From Streptosporangium carneum (GTDB taxonomy: Bacteria; Actinomycetota; Actinomycetes; Streptosporangiales; Streptosporangiaceae), in assembly GCF_027922005.1 (NCBI RefSeq), contig NZ_BSEV01000016.1:62001-126000 (forward strand): a stretch of 64,000 nucleotides of DNA, given 5' to 3'. Position 1 is the first letter of the stretch. The number at the start of each line of letters is the position of its first letter. Positions 33,424 to 42,130 of the stretch are shown here, piece after piece. The position numbers and the translations under genes were made by a program. The notes under the pieces are model-generated. The model saw only the letters and a list, made by a program, of their open reading frames with translations. It did not search any database and was not told where the DNA came from.

Positions 33424-34302
33424 ATGGCGATTCGTGTCGGGGTGCACGTCGACAATCCCTCGCTGTTCTTCCTGTCCCACCTCGAGCATCTGCTCGACGA
33501 CGTCGAGATCCACCGCTACACCGACGCGGCCCGCACCGGCGAACTCGTCGCCGACGGGGTCGTCGACTTCGGCGGCACCGGCTCGACGCCCCCGCTGACC
33601 GCCCAGGCCGCGCGGCTGCCGATCGCCTACGTGGCCGCGTCCGCGCCGCGTCACGGCCACGGCGCGCTGCTGGTGGCGAAGAACGGTCCGATCATGACCG
33701 TCGCCGACCTGCGGGACCAGCCCGTCTCGCTGCGCGTCGGCTCGTGGCAGACCCACTTCCTGGCCAAGGCGCTCGCGGACGCCGGGCTCTCCTACCAGGA
33801 CATCGAGCCGCGGCCCGCCGCGTCGGAGGCCTGGCTCTGGCTGCGTGACGGGGTGGTCTCCGGCTGGGTCGCCCAGGGGGCCGAACTGGTCGAGGCCGAA
33901 CGTTCCGGGCACTTCACCAGACTCTCCGGGACGGCGGGGGTCGTCTCCGACCGCTCCGTCTTCTTCACGCGCAGGAGCCTCGCCGAGTCCGCGCCCGAGG
34001 AACTGGCCGTGCTCGTGCGGGCGCTGCGCGAGGCCGACCGGTGGGCGCTGGAACACCCGGTCGAGGCCGCTCAGCTGGTCGTCGAGGCCGTGGGCGGTTC
34101 CGTCGCCTCCTGGGCCACGGCGCTCAGACGCCTTCCCTGGCGTCTCGAGCCGGTCACCGACGCCTTCGCCGCCGAGCAGCAGGACGCGGCCGACGTGCTC
34201 TACGACGCCGGGTTCCTGGCCGCCCGCGTCGACGCGAGGGAGGCGGTCGTGCCGTCGCTCAACCGGATCGTGGCCGCCGAACTCGAGGCGGTCGCGGTCT
34301 GA
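33424..34302 (+). CDS. SsuA/NMT1-fold substrate-binding-like protein without signal peptide
   Basis: A 292-residue protein with the type-2 periplasmic binding fold of SsuA/TauA-like proteins (ADGVVDFGGTGSTPPL; DLRDQPVSLRVGSWQTHFLAKAL; ALREADRWALEHPVEAAQLV). It begins directly with the first beta strand (MAIRVGVHVD): no signal peptide and no lipobox. There are no permease or ATPase genes beside it. The protein has no cysteine, which argues against a DszB-type desulfinase, another signal-less relative with a catalytic Cys. It may be an intracellular binding protein or enzyme of sulfur metabolism, as the sulfatase gene follows. Confidence 0.75.
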   Translation: MAIRVGVHVDNPSLFFLSHLEHLLDDVEIHRYTDAARTGELVADGVVDFGGTGSTPPLTAQAARLPIAYVAASAPRHGHGALLVAKNGPIMTVADLRDQPVSLRVGSWQTHFLAKALADAGLSYQDIEPRPAASEAWLWLRDGVVSGWVAQGAELVEAERSGHFTRLSGTAGVVSDRSVFFTRRSLAESAPEELAVLVRALREADRWALEHPVEAAQLVVEAVGGSVASWATALRRLPWRLEPVTDAFAAEQQDAADVLYDAGFLAARVDAREAVVPSLNRIVAAELEAVAV

Positions 34303-34453
34303 CCTCGGCTTGGCGGCCAGAGCGCCGCTGAACTGCGAAAATGCTGACATGTCCATTCATATGCTCAGTCGTACGCCCGGTCGGCGGGACGCCCTCGGAC
34401 AACGGCCGATCGATAGAACGTGTTCTGAATCAGCGGGCCGGGGGTGAGGTGTC

Positions 34454-36010
34454 GTGATTCGGCCTTCTGGGAAACGTGAGTTTGTGCTTAACGCTGTCCG
34501 CAAGCTCATGTGCCTGGTTCTGCTGTCCACCCTCGGCGCTCCGGGACTCGCTCCCGCGGTGGCTCGGGCGGCCGAACGGCCCAACATCGTGCTCGTCCTC
34601 GTCGACGACCTGGAGGCAGGAGATCTGCAGAAGTTTCCGAACATCTGGAACGAGCTCGCCCGCGGCGGCACCGCCTTCGACCGGTTCTTCACGACGAACT
34701 CCTGGTGCTGTCCGTCCCGCTCGTCGATCCTGCGCTCCCAGTACGTGCACAGCCACGGCGTGCTGACCAACACGGCCCCGGAGGGCGGGTTCACCAAGTT
34801 CTACGACTCGGCCCTGGAACGTTCCACGATCGGCACCTGGATGAAGTCGGCCGGATACCGCACCGGACTGATGGGCAAGTACCTCAACCACTATCCCGGC
34901 GGGGCCGCCGAGCCCACCTACGTGCCGCAGGGGTGGGACGAGTGGGACGTGCCCGTCCGCAAGCTCTACAAGGAGTACGACTACACGCTCAACGAGAACG
35001 GCGTGCTGAGGGAGTACGGCTCGGCCGACGCCGACTACCTGGCCGACGTCCTCTCCCAGAAGGCGAACGCGTTCGTCTCCCAGGCGGGCGGCGACCCGTT
35101 CTTCCTGTACCTCGCCCCGATCGCCCCGCACAACCCGTCCAACAGCGCCGCCCGCCACCGCGACGCCTTCGCCGGGGTCACCGCTCCGCGGACCCCGTCC
35201 TTCGACCAGGAGGACGTCAGCGCCGAGCCTCGCTGGCTGAGCTCGCGCGAGAGGTTCAGCCAGAAGACGCTCGACGGCATCGACGAGCGTTACCGCCGCA
35301 GGCTCAGGGCCATGCTCGGCGTGGACGACATGGTCGGTTCCTTGATCGAGAGTTTGCGTGTCACCGGGAAGCTGGACAACACCTACCTGTTCTTCGCCTC
35401 CGATAACGGGTTCCACCTGGGCCAGCACCGGCTCGCCCAGGGCAAGACGACCCCCTTCGACGAGTCGATCAAGGTGCCGCTCCTGGTCAGGGGGCCGGGA
35501 GTCCAGGCCGGTCGCGTCATCGGCGACATGGCCGCGAACGTGGACCTCGCCCCGACGTTCGCCCAGCTCGCGGGGGCACGGCTGCCGGACTTCGTCGAGG
35601 GCCGCTCGCTGCTTCCCCTCCTGCAGGGCCAGACCCCGCCCGCCTGGCGGCAGAACGTCCTGCTGGAGTTCTACCGGCCGACCAATCCGAGCTCGGCCCG
35701 CCAGACGCCGGTTCCCTCCTACCAGGGCATGCGGACGGCCGGGAACACCTTCGTCCGCTACTCCACGGGGGAGTACCAGCTCTACGATCTCGGCAGGGAT
35801 CCCCACGAGCTCTACAACCTCGCCGCCAGGGTTCCGCCGACCGTGATCGCCGAGTTCAACCGGCAGCTCGACGCCCTGGTGGCCTGTTCCGGGCCGACCT
35901 GCCGCTCGGCCGACTCCGTGCCCCCGCCCTCACTCGTCCCGCCCTCGTCCTCCTTCGCCCCGTCCCCCTCCGTCCTGCCGTCCCTCCCCGTCACCCCGCG
36001 CCGTTCGTGA
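34454..36010 (+). CDS. Secreted sulfatase
   Basis: A 518-residue protein. The N-terminal signal peptide runs to about residue 40 (KLMCLVLLSTLGAPGLAPAVARA). The sulfatase core has metal-binding VLVDDLE, the formylglycine motif C85-C-P-S-R89, GKYLNHY, and FFASDNGFHLGQHR. Cys85 would be oxidised to formylglycine. It cleaves sulfate esters outside the cell. The last 40 residues are a Ser/Pro tail. Start GTG 34454 has a GGGGGTGAGG site. Next to an SsuA-fold gene it suggests sulfur scavenging (inference). Confidence 0.9.
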   Translation: MIRPSGKREFVLNAVRKLMCLVLLSTLGAPGLAPAVARAAERPNIVLVLVDDLEAGDLQKFPNIWNELARGGTAFDRFFTTNSWCCPSRSSILRSQYVHSHGVLTNTAPEGGFTKFYDSALERSTIGTWMKSAGYRTGLMGKYLNHYPGGAAEPTYVPQGWDEWDVPVRKLYKEYDYTLNENGVLREYGSADADYLADVLSQKANAFVSQAGGDPFFLYLAPIAPHNPSNSAARHRDAFAGVTAPRTPSFDQEDVSAEPRWLSSRERFSQKTLDGIDERYRRRLRAMLGVDDMVGSLIESLRVTGKLDNTYLFFASDNGFHLGQHRLAQGKTTPFDESIKVPLLVRGPGVQAGRVIGDMAANVDLAPTFAQLAGARLPDFVEGRSLLPLLQGQTPPAWRQNVLLEFYRPTNPSSARQTPVPSYQGMRTAGNTFVRYSTGEYQLYDLGRDPHELYNLAARVPPTVIAEFNRQLDALVACSGPTCRSADSVPPPSLVPPSSSFAPSPSVLPSLPVTPRRS

Positions 36011-36108
36011 GAGCCCGGCACAGCCGCGCCACGGGCAGGCCCCGGCCCTCCTCGGGGTCTCCCGGGTGTCGCGGAGGGCGGGGGCGTGCCCGATGCTCCT
36101 CGTGCGCC

Positions 36109-36186
36109 GTCACGCCCGCCGTCCGGTCGTCACGCCCGCCGTCCGGGTGGAGGAGGCGGCCTGACCATACTGTGATCAGAGCACAG
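36109..36186 (+). promoter_or_regulatory. Direct repeat and dyad before lutABC
   Basis: An 18-bp direct repeat (GTCACGCCCGCCGTCCGG) occurs at 36109-36126 and 36129-36146. A dyad CTGTG (36170-36174) / CACAG (36182-36186) lies about 20 bp before the lutA start. The dyad is a candidate site for a lactate-responsive GntR-type regulator, none of which is encoded nearby. Confidence 0.4.
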
Positions 36187-36205
36187 AGCGGACGGAAGGA
36201 GTGCC

Positions 36206-37021
36206 GTGCGCGTAGCCCTGTTCATCACCTGTGTGAACGACACGCTGTTCCCCGGCACCGGGCGGGCGGTCGTGACGCTGCTGCGCCGCCTCGGATGCGA
36301 CGTCGAGTTCCCCCGGGCGCAGACCTGCTGCGGCCAGATGCACCTCAACACGGGATACCCCCGTGAGGGCAGACGCCTCGCGCGGCACTTCCTCGACGTC
36401 TTCGCGGGGTACGACGCGGTCGTCGCACCGTCGGGATCGTGCGCGGCGACGGTCCGCGAGCAGTACCCCAGACTCGCCCGCGCCGCAGCCCCCTCATCCG
36501 CCCCTGTCCGGGCCTCCGCGGCCGCTCCCGTACGGCCTCCCGCCCCTGGGGCGATCGCCGACGACGGCTCCGCCGCCTTCGCGGACGCGGTCGCGGAACT
36601 CGTGCCGAAGGTCCGCGACCTCTCCGAGTTCCTGGTCGACGTCCTCGGCGTCACCGACGTCGGGGCCTACTTCCCCCACCGGGTGACCTACCACCCGACC
36701 TGCCACTCCCTGCGCGGCCTGCGCGTGGGAGACCGCCCGATCCGGCTGCTGGAGCGGGTCAGGGGGCTTGAGCTGGTCCCGCTCCCGGCCGCCGAGGAGT
36801 GCTGCGGCTTCGGCGGCACCTTCGCGGTGAAGAACCCCGCGATCTCCGCGGCGATGTGCGCCGACAAGGCGCGCAACGTCACGGCGACCGGGGCCGAGGT
36901 GCTCTGCGCCGCCGACAACTCCTGTCTGACGCACATCGGCGGCACTCTCAGCCGCCAGCGCACCGGGGTCAGGACCATGCACCTCGCCGAGATCCTCGCC
37001 GCCACGGAGGGGGCCCGATGA
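36206..37021 (+). CDS. lutA: L-lactate utilisation protein LutA (Fe-S oxidoreductase)
   Basis: A 271-residue protein with two CCG iron-sulfur/heterodisulfide-reductase-type motifs: C41-C42-G (QTCCGQM) and C199-C200-G (EECCGFGG). With LutB and LutC it oxidises L-lactate to pyruvate. A Pro/Ala-rich insert at about 92-118 separates the halves and is likely disordered. GTG 36206 follows GGAAGGAG. Its stop overlaps lutB ATG. Confidence 0.9.
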   Translation: MRVALFITCVNDTLFPGTGRAVVTLLRRLGCDVEFPRAQTCCGQMHLNTGYPREGRRLARHFLDVFAGYDAVVAPSGSCAATVREQYPRLARAAAPSSAPVRASAAAPVRPPAPGAIADDGSAAFADAVAELVPKVRDLSEFLVDVLGVTDVGAYFPHRVTYHPTCHSLRGLRVGDRPIRLLERVRGLELVPLPAAEECCGFGGTFAVKNPAISAAMCADKARNVTATGAEVLCAADNSCLTHIGGTLSRQRTGVRTMHLAEILAATEGAR

Positions 37022-38430
37022 GCGGCCGCGCCACGTTCCTCGGCATGCCCGCCTTCCCGGTGAACGCGGCGGCCGCCGTACAGGACTCCCAGCTCAGGTT
37101 CAACCTGCGCAAGGCCACGCACACGATCCGCGGCAGGCGGGCCTCGGTGGTCGCCGAGGTGCCCGACTGGGCGGAGCTCAGGGCCGCCGGCAGGCAGATC
37201 AAGGACCACACGCTGCGCAACCTGGAGCGTTACCTCCTCCGGTTGGAGGAGGCCGTCACCCGGGCGGGCGGTCACGTTCACTGGGCGGCCGACGCGCGGG
37301 AGGCCAACCGGATCGTGGCCGGGCTGGTCAGGGCGACCGGTGAGACCAGCGTGGTGAAGGTCAAGTCGATGGCGACCCAGGAGATCGGGCTCAACGAGGC
37401 TCTCGCCGCCGAGGGGATCACCGCCTACGAGACCGACCTGGCCGAGTTGATCGTGCAGCTCGGCGACGACTGGCCCTCGCACATCCTGGTCCCCGCCATC
37501 CACCGCAACCGTTCGGAGATCCGTGAGATTTTCCTGGAGAAGATGGCCGAATGGGGGCGTGCCGCGCCCGAGGGGCTGACCGACGAGCCGCGCGCCCTCG
37601 CCGAGGCCGCCCGGCTCCACCTGCGGGAGCGGTTCCTGTCCACCAAGGTCGCGATCTCCGGCGCCAACTTCATGATCGCCGAAACCGGCACACTGGTGGT
37701 GCTCGAGTCGGAGGGCAACGGCCGGATGTGCCTGACCCTGCCGGAGACGCTGATCAGCGTGGTCGGCATCGAGAAGCTGCTGCCGAGCTGGCGGGACCTG
37801 GAGGTCTTCCTGCAGCTGTTGCCCAGGAGCTCGACCGGCGAGCGGATGAACCCCTACACCTCGACCTGGACCGGCGCCGTCGAGGGCCAGGAGTTCCACC
37901 TGGTCCTGCTCGACAACGGCCGCACCGGGGTTCTCGCGGACGAGGTCGGCAGGCAGGCGCTGCGCTGCATCCGCTGCTCGGCCTGCCTGAACGTCTGCCC
38001 GGTCTACGAGCGCGCGGGAGGGCACGCCTACGGCTCCGTCTACCCCGGTCCCATCGGCGCGATCCTCACCCCCCAGCTCCGTGGCACGACCTCGGACCTG
38101 GACGCCTCCCTGCCCTACGCCTCGACGCTCTGCGGCGCCTGCTTCGACGTCTGCCCGGTCGCGATCGACATCCCGGAGGTCCTGGTCCACCTGCGCGGCA
38201 GGGTCCGCCATCCGCGTGCCGAGCGCCTGGGCATGCGCGCGGCGGGCTGGGTGTTCGACCGTCAGGAACGGCTGACGCGCGCCGAGCGCGTGGCGGGCCG
38301 CCTGCGCCGCTTCGTCCCCAGGCGGCTGCCGGGGCCGCTGTCCGCCTGGACCGAGACCCGCGACCTCCCCGACATTCCTCCGGAGTCCTTCCGCGACTGG
38401 TGGGACCGCACGGACGGAGGCACCCGGTGA
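37018..38430 (+). CDS. lutB: L-lactate utilisation protein LutB
   Basis: A 470-residue protein. The N-terminal DUF162/LUD domain (VVKVKSMATQEIGLNEAL; GANFMIAETGTLVVLESEGN) is followed by two 4Fe-4S clusters: C317-x2-C320-x2-C323-x3-C327 and C372-x2-C375-x3-C379. It is the electron-transfer subunit of the lactate-oxidising complex. It overlaps both neighbours by four bases. Confidence 0.93.
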   Translation: MSGRATFLGMPAFPVNAAAAVQDSQLRFNLRKATHTIRGRRASVVAEVPDWAELRAAGRQIKDHTLRNLERYLLRLEEAVTRAGGHVHWAADAREANRIVAGLVRATGETSVVKVKSMATQEIGLNEALAAEGITAYETDLAELIVQLGDDWPSHILVPAIHRNRSEIREIFLEKMAEWGRAAPEGLTDEPRALAEAARLHLRERFLSTKVAISGANFMIAETGTLVVLESEGNGRMCLTLPETLISVVGIEKLLPSWRDLEVFLQLLPRSSTGERMNPYTSTWTGAVEGQEFHLVLLDNGRTGVLADEVGRQALRCIRCSACLNVCPVYERAGGHAYGSVYPGPIGAILTPQLRGTTSDLDASLPYASTLCGACFDVCPVAIDIPEVLVHLRGRVRHPRAERLGMRAAGWVFDRQERLTRAERVAGRLRRFVPRRLPGPLSAWTETRDLPDIPPESFRDWWDRTDGGTR

Positions 38431-39050
38431 ACGGCCGGGCCGACGGCAGGGAGCTGATCCTGTCGAGGATCCGCGCCGCCGTCGCCTCGGCGCCCGACGT
38501 CGAGATCACCCGCGCCTACCGCACGTCCGGCGTTCCGCCGGAACCGGTGGACCTGGTCGAACTGTTCGCCGAGCGGGTGGCCGACTACCGCGCGGTCGTG
38601 CACGTGGTGGAGGAGGAGGGCGTGCCCGCGGCGATCGCGGCGGCCCTGGCCCTGCGGGGTGTCGGCAGGCCGGTCGTCCCCGACGGCCTGCCTCCGGGGT
38701 GGGCGCCGCGGGAGACGGTCACCGACGATCCGCCGCTGGGCCCGGCGGAGCTCGACGCCGCCGGCGGGGTGGTCACCGGCTGTGCCGTGGCGATCGCGGA
38801 GACCGGCACGATCGTGCTGGACGCGGGCCCAGGACAGGGCCGGCGGGCGCTGACCCTGGTGCCCGACTACCACCTGTGCGTGGTGCGGGCCGGGCAGATC
38901 GTGGCGGGGGTGCCGCAGGCCGTCGCCCTGCTCGACCCCGCCCGGCCGCTCACCTGGATCAGCGGCCCCTCCGCCACCAGCGACATCGAGCTGAACCGCG
39001 TCGAAGGCGTGCACGGCCCACGGACCCTGGAGGTCGTGATCGTCCGCTGA
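38427..39050 (+). CDS. lutC: L-lactate utilisation protein LutC
   Basis: A 207-residue LUD-domain protein (GCAVAIAETGTIVLD; LTLVPDYHLCVVRAGQIV; SGPSATSDIELNRVEGVHGPR). GTG 38427 lies within the lutB stop. Third subunit of the LutABC lactate oxidase, completing the operon. Confidence 0.92.
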   Translation: MNGRADGRELILSRIRAAVASAPDVEITRAYRTSGVPPEPVDLVELFAERVADYRAVVHVVEEEGVPAAIAAALALRGVGRPVVPDGLPPGWAPRETVTDDPPLGPAELDAAGGVVTGCAVAIAETGTIVLDAGPGQGRRALTLVPDYHLCVVRAGQIVAGVPQAVALLDPARPLTWISGPSATSDIELNRVEGVHGPRTLEVVIVR

Positions 39051-39215
39051 ACCTCCGGCCGGATCCACCGGCGACGGCCGGAACCGGACGCGCTCAGCCG
39101 GCCTCCGCCGGAAGTTCGCGCTCTTCGCCCGTTTCCGGGCGGCGGCACCCGGGTTGCGGGCGCGCGCCCCCATGGGATGAGCTTGGCGGCACCCATTTCG
39201 CGGCAGGGAGAGCGC

Positions 39216-39758
39216 GTGCAAGCCTTCGCACCTGATTCGTCCGTCACGACACAGCGGCTCCTGCTCCGTCCCTTCGCCCCCTCGGACGCGGGCCGTGTCC
39301 GCTCCGTGATCGAGGCCCGCGCCTCCTTCCTCCCGCCGGGCGCGCCGGATCGATCCTCCGGCGTCTCCAGGTGGCTCGCCCAGGGAGTGCACGAGTTGCG
39401 CCGTTCGGGACAGGGGACGCATCTGGCGATGGAGGCCGACGGGCTCGTCGTGGGAGCGATCAGCCTGTTCAGGACCCTCTGGGACGCGGGGACGACGGAG
39501 ATCGGCTACGGCGTGCACCCGCTGCACCGGGGACGGGGCTACGCCCCCGAGGCCGTACGGGGCCTGACGCGCTGGGCGTTCGACAGCACGGCCCTGCACC
39601 GGATCGAGCTCCGCGCGAACCTGGACAACGTCGCCTCCCTCAGGGTCGCGGAGAAGGCCGGATTCGTCAGAGAGGGCGTGTTGCGCCTGGCCGCGATGGA
39701 GAAGGACGGGCCGCGTGACGTGGTGGTCTTCGGACTGCTCAGGAGCGATCTGAGCTGA
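39216..39758 (+). CDS. RimJ/RimL-type GNAT acetyltransferase
   Basis: A 180-residue protein. The N-terminal TQRLLLRPFAPSDAGRV and the acetyl-CoA-binding GYGVHPLHRGRGYAPEAVRGL plus NVASLRVAEKAGFVREGVLR define the RimJ/RimL branch of GNAT enzymes, which acetylate protein N-termini or small amines. GTG 39216 is preferred over ATG 39177 because GGGAG sits about 6 nt upstream and the first 13 residues of the longer form are non-conserved. Confidence 0.85.
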   Translation: MQAFAPDSSVTTQRLLLRPFAPSDAGRVRSVIEARASFLPPGAPDRSSGVSRWLAQGVHELRRSGQGTHLAMEADGLVVGAISLFRTLWDAGTTEIGYGVHPLHRGRGYAPEAVRGLTRWAFDSTALHRIELRANLDNVASLRVAEKAGFVREGVLRLAAMEKDGPRDVVVFGLLRSDLS

Positions 39759-39817
39759 CCCGGACAGGTCCGCGGGGGAGCGGAGGGTCGACCGGTGGGC
39801 CTGATGCGCCCTGTGCC

Positions 39818-39874
39818 ATATCCGATGTGATTTATGGTTTCGTTACCTGTCCATGTCGAGCCGTTATCGGATAT
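39818..39874 (+). promoter_or_regulatory. Leader dyad before the CbiX-like gene
   Basis: ATATCCGAT (39818-39826) and ATCGGATAT (39866-39874) are perfect 9-bp complements 39 nt apart, in an otherwise AT-richer leader. It could be an RNA stem or a paired operator. No cobalamin-riboswitch core was recognised. Confidence 0.4.
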
Positions 39875-39929
39875 CCTCGCCAGTCGCTGCTGCGTATCCC
39901 CAGGTCAAGGTCATTGGAGTCCTGTTTCT

Positions 39930-40757
39930 ATGAAGCCGCCGCTGCTGCTCATCGGGCAGGGCTCACACGAGGACAACGAATCCGTTGAGTTCGGTAGGTT
40001 CATCCACCGGCTCCGCTGCCGTCTGGACCAGACCGCGGCCGACGTGTCCGGTGGATACGTCACCAGGGCCAGGCCGCGCCTGCGCGACTCGGTCGCCTCG
40101 CTGGTCGCGCGCGGGCACCACCGCATGGTCGCGTTGCCGCTGAGCCTCACCGGCGACATGCGCGTCGGCGCGGACATCCCCGCGGCGATGGCCAGGGAGC
40201 AGGAGCGCCACCCCATGCTCACCTGCGACTACGGCCGCCCTCTCGGCTCTGACCCCCGCATCCTCGCGCTGCTCGCCGAGCGCCTGGCGGACGCCGCGGC
40301 CGAGGTCGCCAGCCTCCGCCTGGTTCCCGCCGCCGCGGGACCGCTGGACGACGAGCCGGAGCGCATCGAGATCGGTGAGACCGCCGTGGTCCTGGTCGGC
40401 GACGGCTCGACCAGTCCCGCGACGAACGCCGACGTGCACCGCGTCTCCCGGCTGTTCTGGGAGACCCACGCCCACGAGTACATGACCGTGGAGACCGCCT
40501 TCACCTCCCTCACCCCGCCCGGCGTCCCCGGCGGCATCGAGCGCTGCCGCAGGCTCGGAGCCAAGCGCGTGATCGTCGTGCCCTACCTGCTGTTCGCCGG
40601 AGGCGTCCTCGACAGGATCTGGGCACAGGCGATGGCCTACGCCGCGGGCCACCCCGACCTGGACGTCCGCTGCGCCGACGTCATCGGCGACTGCGAGGGG
40701 CTGGCCGACGTGGTCGTCGAACGCTACGAGGAGGCGCTCAGCGGCATCGCCTGGTGA
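39930..40757 (+). CDS. CbiX/SirB-like sirohydrochlorin chelatase homologue with altered active site
   Basis: A 275-residue protein with two CbiX-type halves. Family marks are DYGRPLGSDPRILALLAERL, ETAFTSLTPPGVPGGIERCRRLGAKR and VPYLLFAGGVLDRI. The usual HGS motif of the first half is QGS here (LIGQGSHED), and the second conserved His (G-H-x-x-x-D-I-P) is lost (LTGDMRVGADIP). It may be a non-catalytic carrier or partner, or may bind metal differently, for example through the shifted His. ATG 39930 is used; an in-frame ATG 39834 would add 32 residues. It lies beside cobT and cysG. Confidence 0.75.
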   Translation: MKPPLLLIGQGSHEDNESVEFGRFIHRLRCRLDQTAADVSGGYVTRARPRLRDSVASLVARGHHRMVALPLSLTGDMRVGADIPAAMAREQERHPMLTCDYGRPLGSDPRILALLAERLADAAAEVASLRLVPAAAGPLDDEPERIEIGETAVVLVGDGSTSPATNADVHRVSRLFWETHAHEYMTVETAFTSLTPPGVPGGIERCRRLGAKRVIVVPYLLFAGGVLDRIWAQAMAYAAGHPDLDVRCADVIGDCEGLADVVVERYEEALSGIAW

Positions 40758-40882
40758 CCGCTTCCCGGAGCGGCGCAGGTGGAAGCCTCGCGGCGACGTT
40801 CCGGGCCCCCTGGGACGCCTCGGAGTCTCGATCCTTGGGCGGAATGACCCTTCTCAACCCTTTTCACGGGACACTGGGTGGC

Positions 40883-41980
40883 ATGACCATCCTTGAGCAG
40901 ACCGTCGCCGCGATCCGGCCCGCCGACCCGGCGGCCCTCGCCGAGGCGAGGGCCCACCAAGACAGGCTGACCAAGCCCAGGGGCGCGCTGGGGGTGCTGG
41001 AGGAGGTGGCCGTACGGCTGGCGGGAGCCGCGGCCGTCAACCCCCCGCCGCTTCCGGCCCCGGCGGCTCTGGCGATCTTCGCGGCGGACCACGGCGTCCA
41101 TGCCCAAGGGGTGACCCCGTGGCCGCAGGAGGTCACCGTCCAGATGGTCGGCAACTTCCTCGCGGGCGGCGCCGTGGCCAACGCCTTCGCGGCCCAGACG
41201 GGCGCCTCGGTGACGGTCGTCGACGTCGGCGTCGCCGCCGACCTCGCCCCCGCGCCCGGCCTGACGATCAGCAAGGTCGCCCACGGCACGGCCGACCTGT
41301 CCCTCGGGCCTGCGATGACCGTCGCGCAGGCGGTCGCGGCCCTGGAGGCCGGGATCGCGGTGGCCCGCGACCTCGTCGACCGGGGCGCCCGCTGCCTGAT
41401 CACCGGAGACATGGGAATCGCCAACACCACCGCCTCGGCCGCCCTGATCTGCGCCTTCACCGGGCACGACGCGGAGGCCGTGACCGGCAGGGGTACCGGC
41501 GTCGACGACGAGACGCTGGCCCGCAAGATCGAGGTGGTCCGGCGGGCCCTGCGGGTCAACCGCCTTGACGCCGGAGCGGGCGGGGCGGACGCCTCCGGAC
41601 TTCCCTCCCCCGACGCGCTGAAGACGCTGGCGGCGGTCGGCGGCCTGGAGCACGCCGCGCTCGCGGGGTTCGTCCTCGGCGGCGCGGCCCTGGGGGTGCC
41701 GGTCATCCTCGACGGGGTCATCGCGGGTTCGGCCGCGCTCGCCGCGGCCGCGCTGGCCCCCGACGTGGTCGACCACTGCGTCGCCGGTCACCGTTCGGCC
41801 GAGCCCGGTCACGCGGTCGCGCTCGACCACCTCGGCCTGCGTCCCCTGGTGGAGCTGGAGCTCCGGCTCGGCGAGGGCACCGGCGGCCTGCTCGCCCATC
41901 CGCTGGTCTGCGCGGCGGTCAGGGTCATGCACGAGGTGGCCACCTTCGACTCGGCCGGGGTCACCGACAAGGAAGCCTGA
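40883..41980 (+). CDS. cobT: Nicotinate-nucleotide--dimethylbenzimidazole phosphoribosyltransferase CobT
   Basis: A 365-residue protein with KPRGALGVLEE, FAADHGVHAQGVTPWPQEVT, GDMGIANTTASAAL, GHRSAEPGH and the catalytic Glu in RLGEGTGG. It activates the lower ligand of cobalamin. ATG 40883 starts the family N-terminus (MTILEQTVAAI). It stands between the CbiX-like gene and cysG on the same strand. Confidence 0.93.
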   Translation: MTILEQTVAAIRPADPAALAEARAHQDRLTKPRGALGVLEEVAVRLAGAAAVNPPPLPAPAALAIFAADHGVHAQGVTPWPQEVTVQMVGNFLAGGAVANAFAAQTGASVTVVDVGVAADLAPAPGLTISKVAHGTADLSLGPAMTVAQAVAALEAGIAVARDLVDRGARCLITGDMGIANTTASAALICAFTGHDAEAVTGRGTGVDDETLARKIEVVRRALRVNRLDAGAGGADASGLPSPDALKTLAAVGGLEHAALAGFVLGGAALGVPVILDGVIAGSAALAAAALAPDVVDHCVAGHRSAEPGHAVALDHLGLRPLVELELRLGEGTGGLLAHPLVCAAVRVMHEVATFDSAGVTDKEA

Positions 41981-42065
41981 CCTGCGAAACATTCCGGTTA
42001 CATCGGCGAACCCCCGGGCACTGTCCCCTCGCGCCGTTACCGGGGGAGCAGCCAACGATGGGGTA

Positions 42066-42089
42066 TTAGCCGGTAGGTTTACCTCCTAA
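42066..42089 (+). promoter_or_regulatory. 24-bp interrupted palindrome upstream of cysG
   Basis: Arms TTAGNNGGTA and TACCNNCTAA flank GGTT, giving 16 of 16 matching arm bases, about 42 bp before the cysG start. It shares TTAG/CTAA ends and AGGT-type cores with actinobacterial DtxR/DmdR iron boxes but is longer. Iron- or metal-responsive control of siroheme synthesis is possible. Confidence 0.5.
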
Positions 42090-42130
42090 CACACCCTGCA
42101 CAATTCATCGCGAACGGGAGATCTGTCACC

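Noticed and set aside
39760..39930. Cobalamin riboswitch before the CbiX-like gene
   Set aside because: A 9-bp dyad is present, but no B12-box-like core or typical multi-stem arrangement could be recognised.
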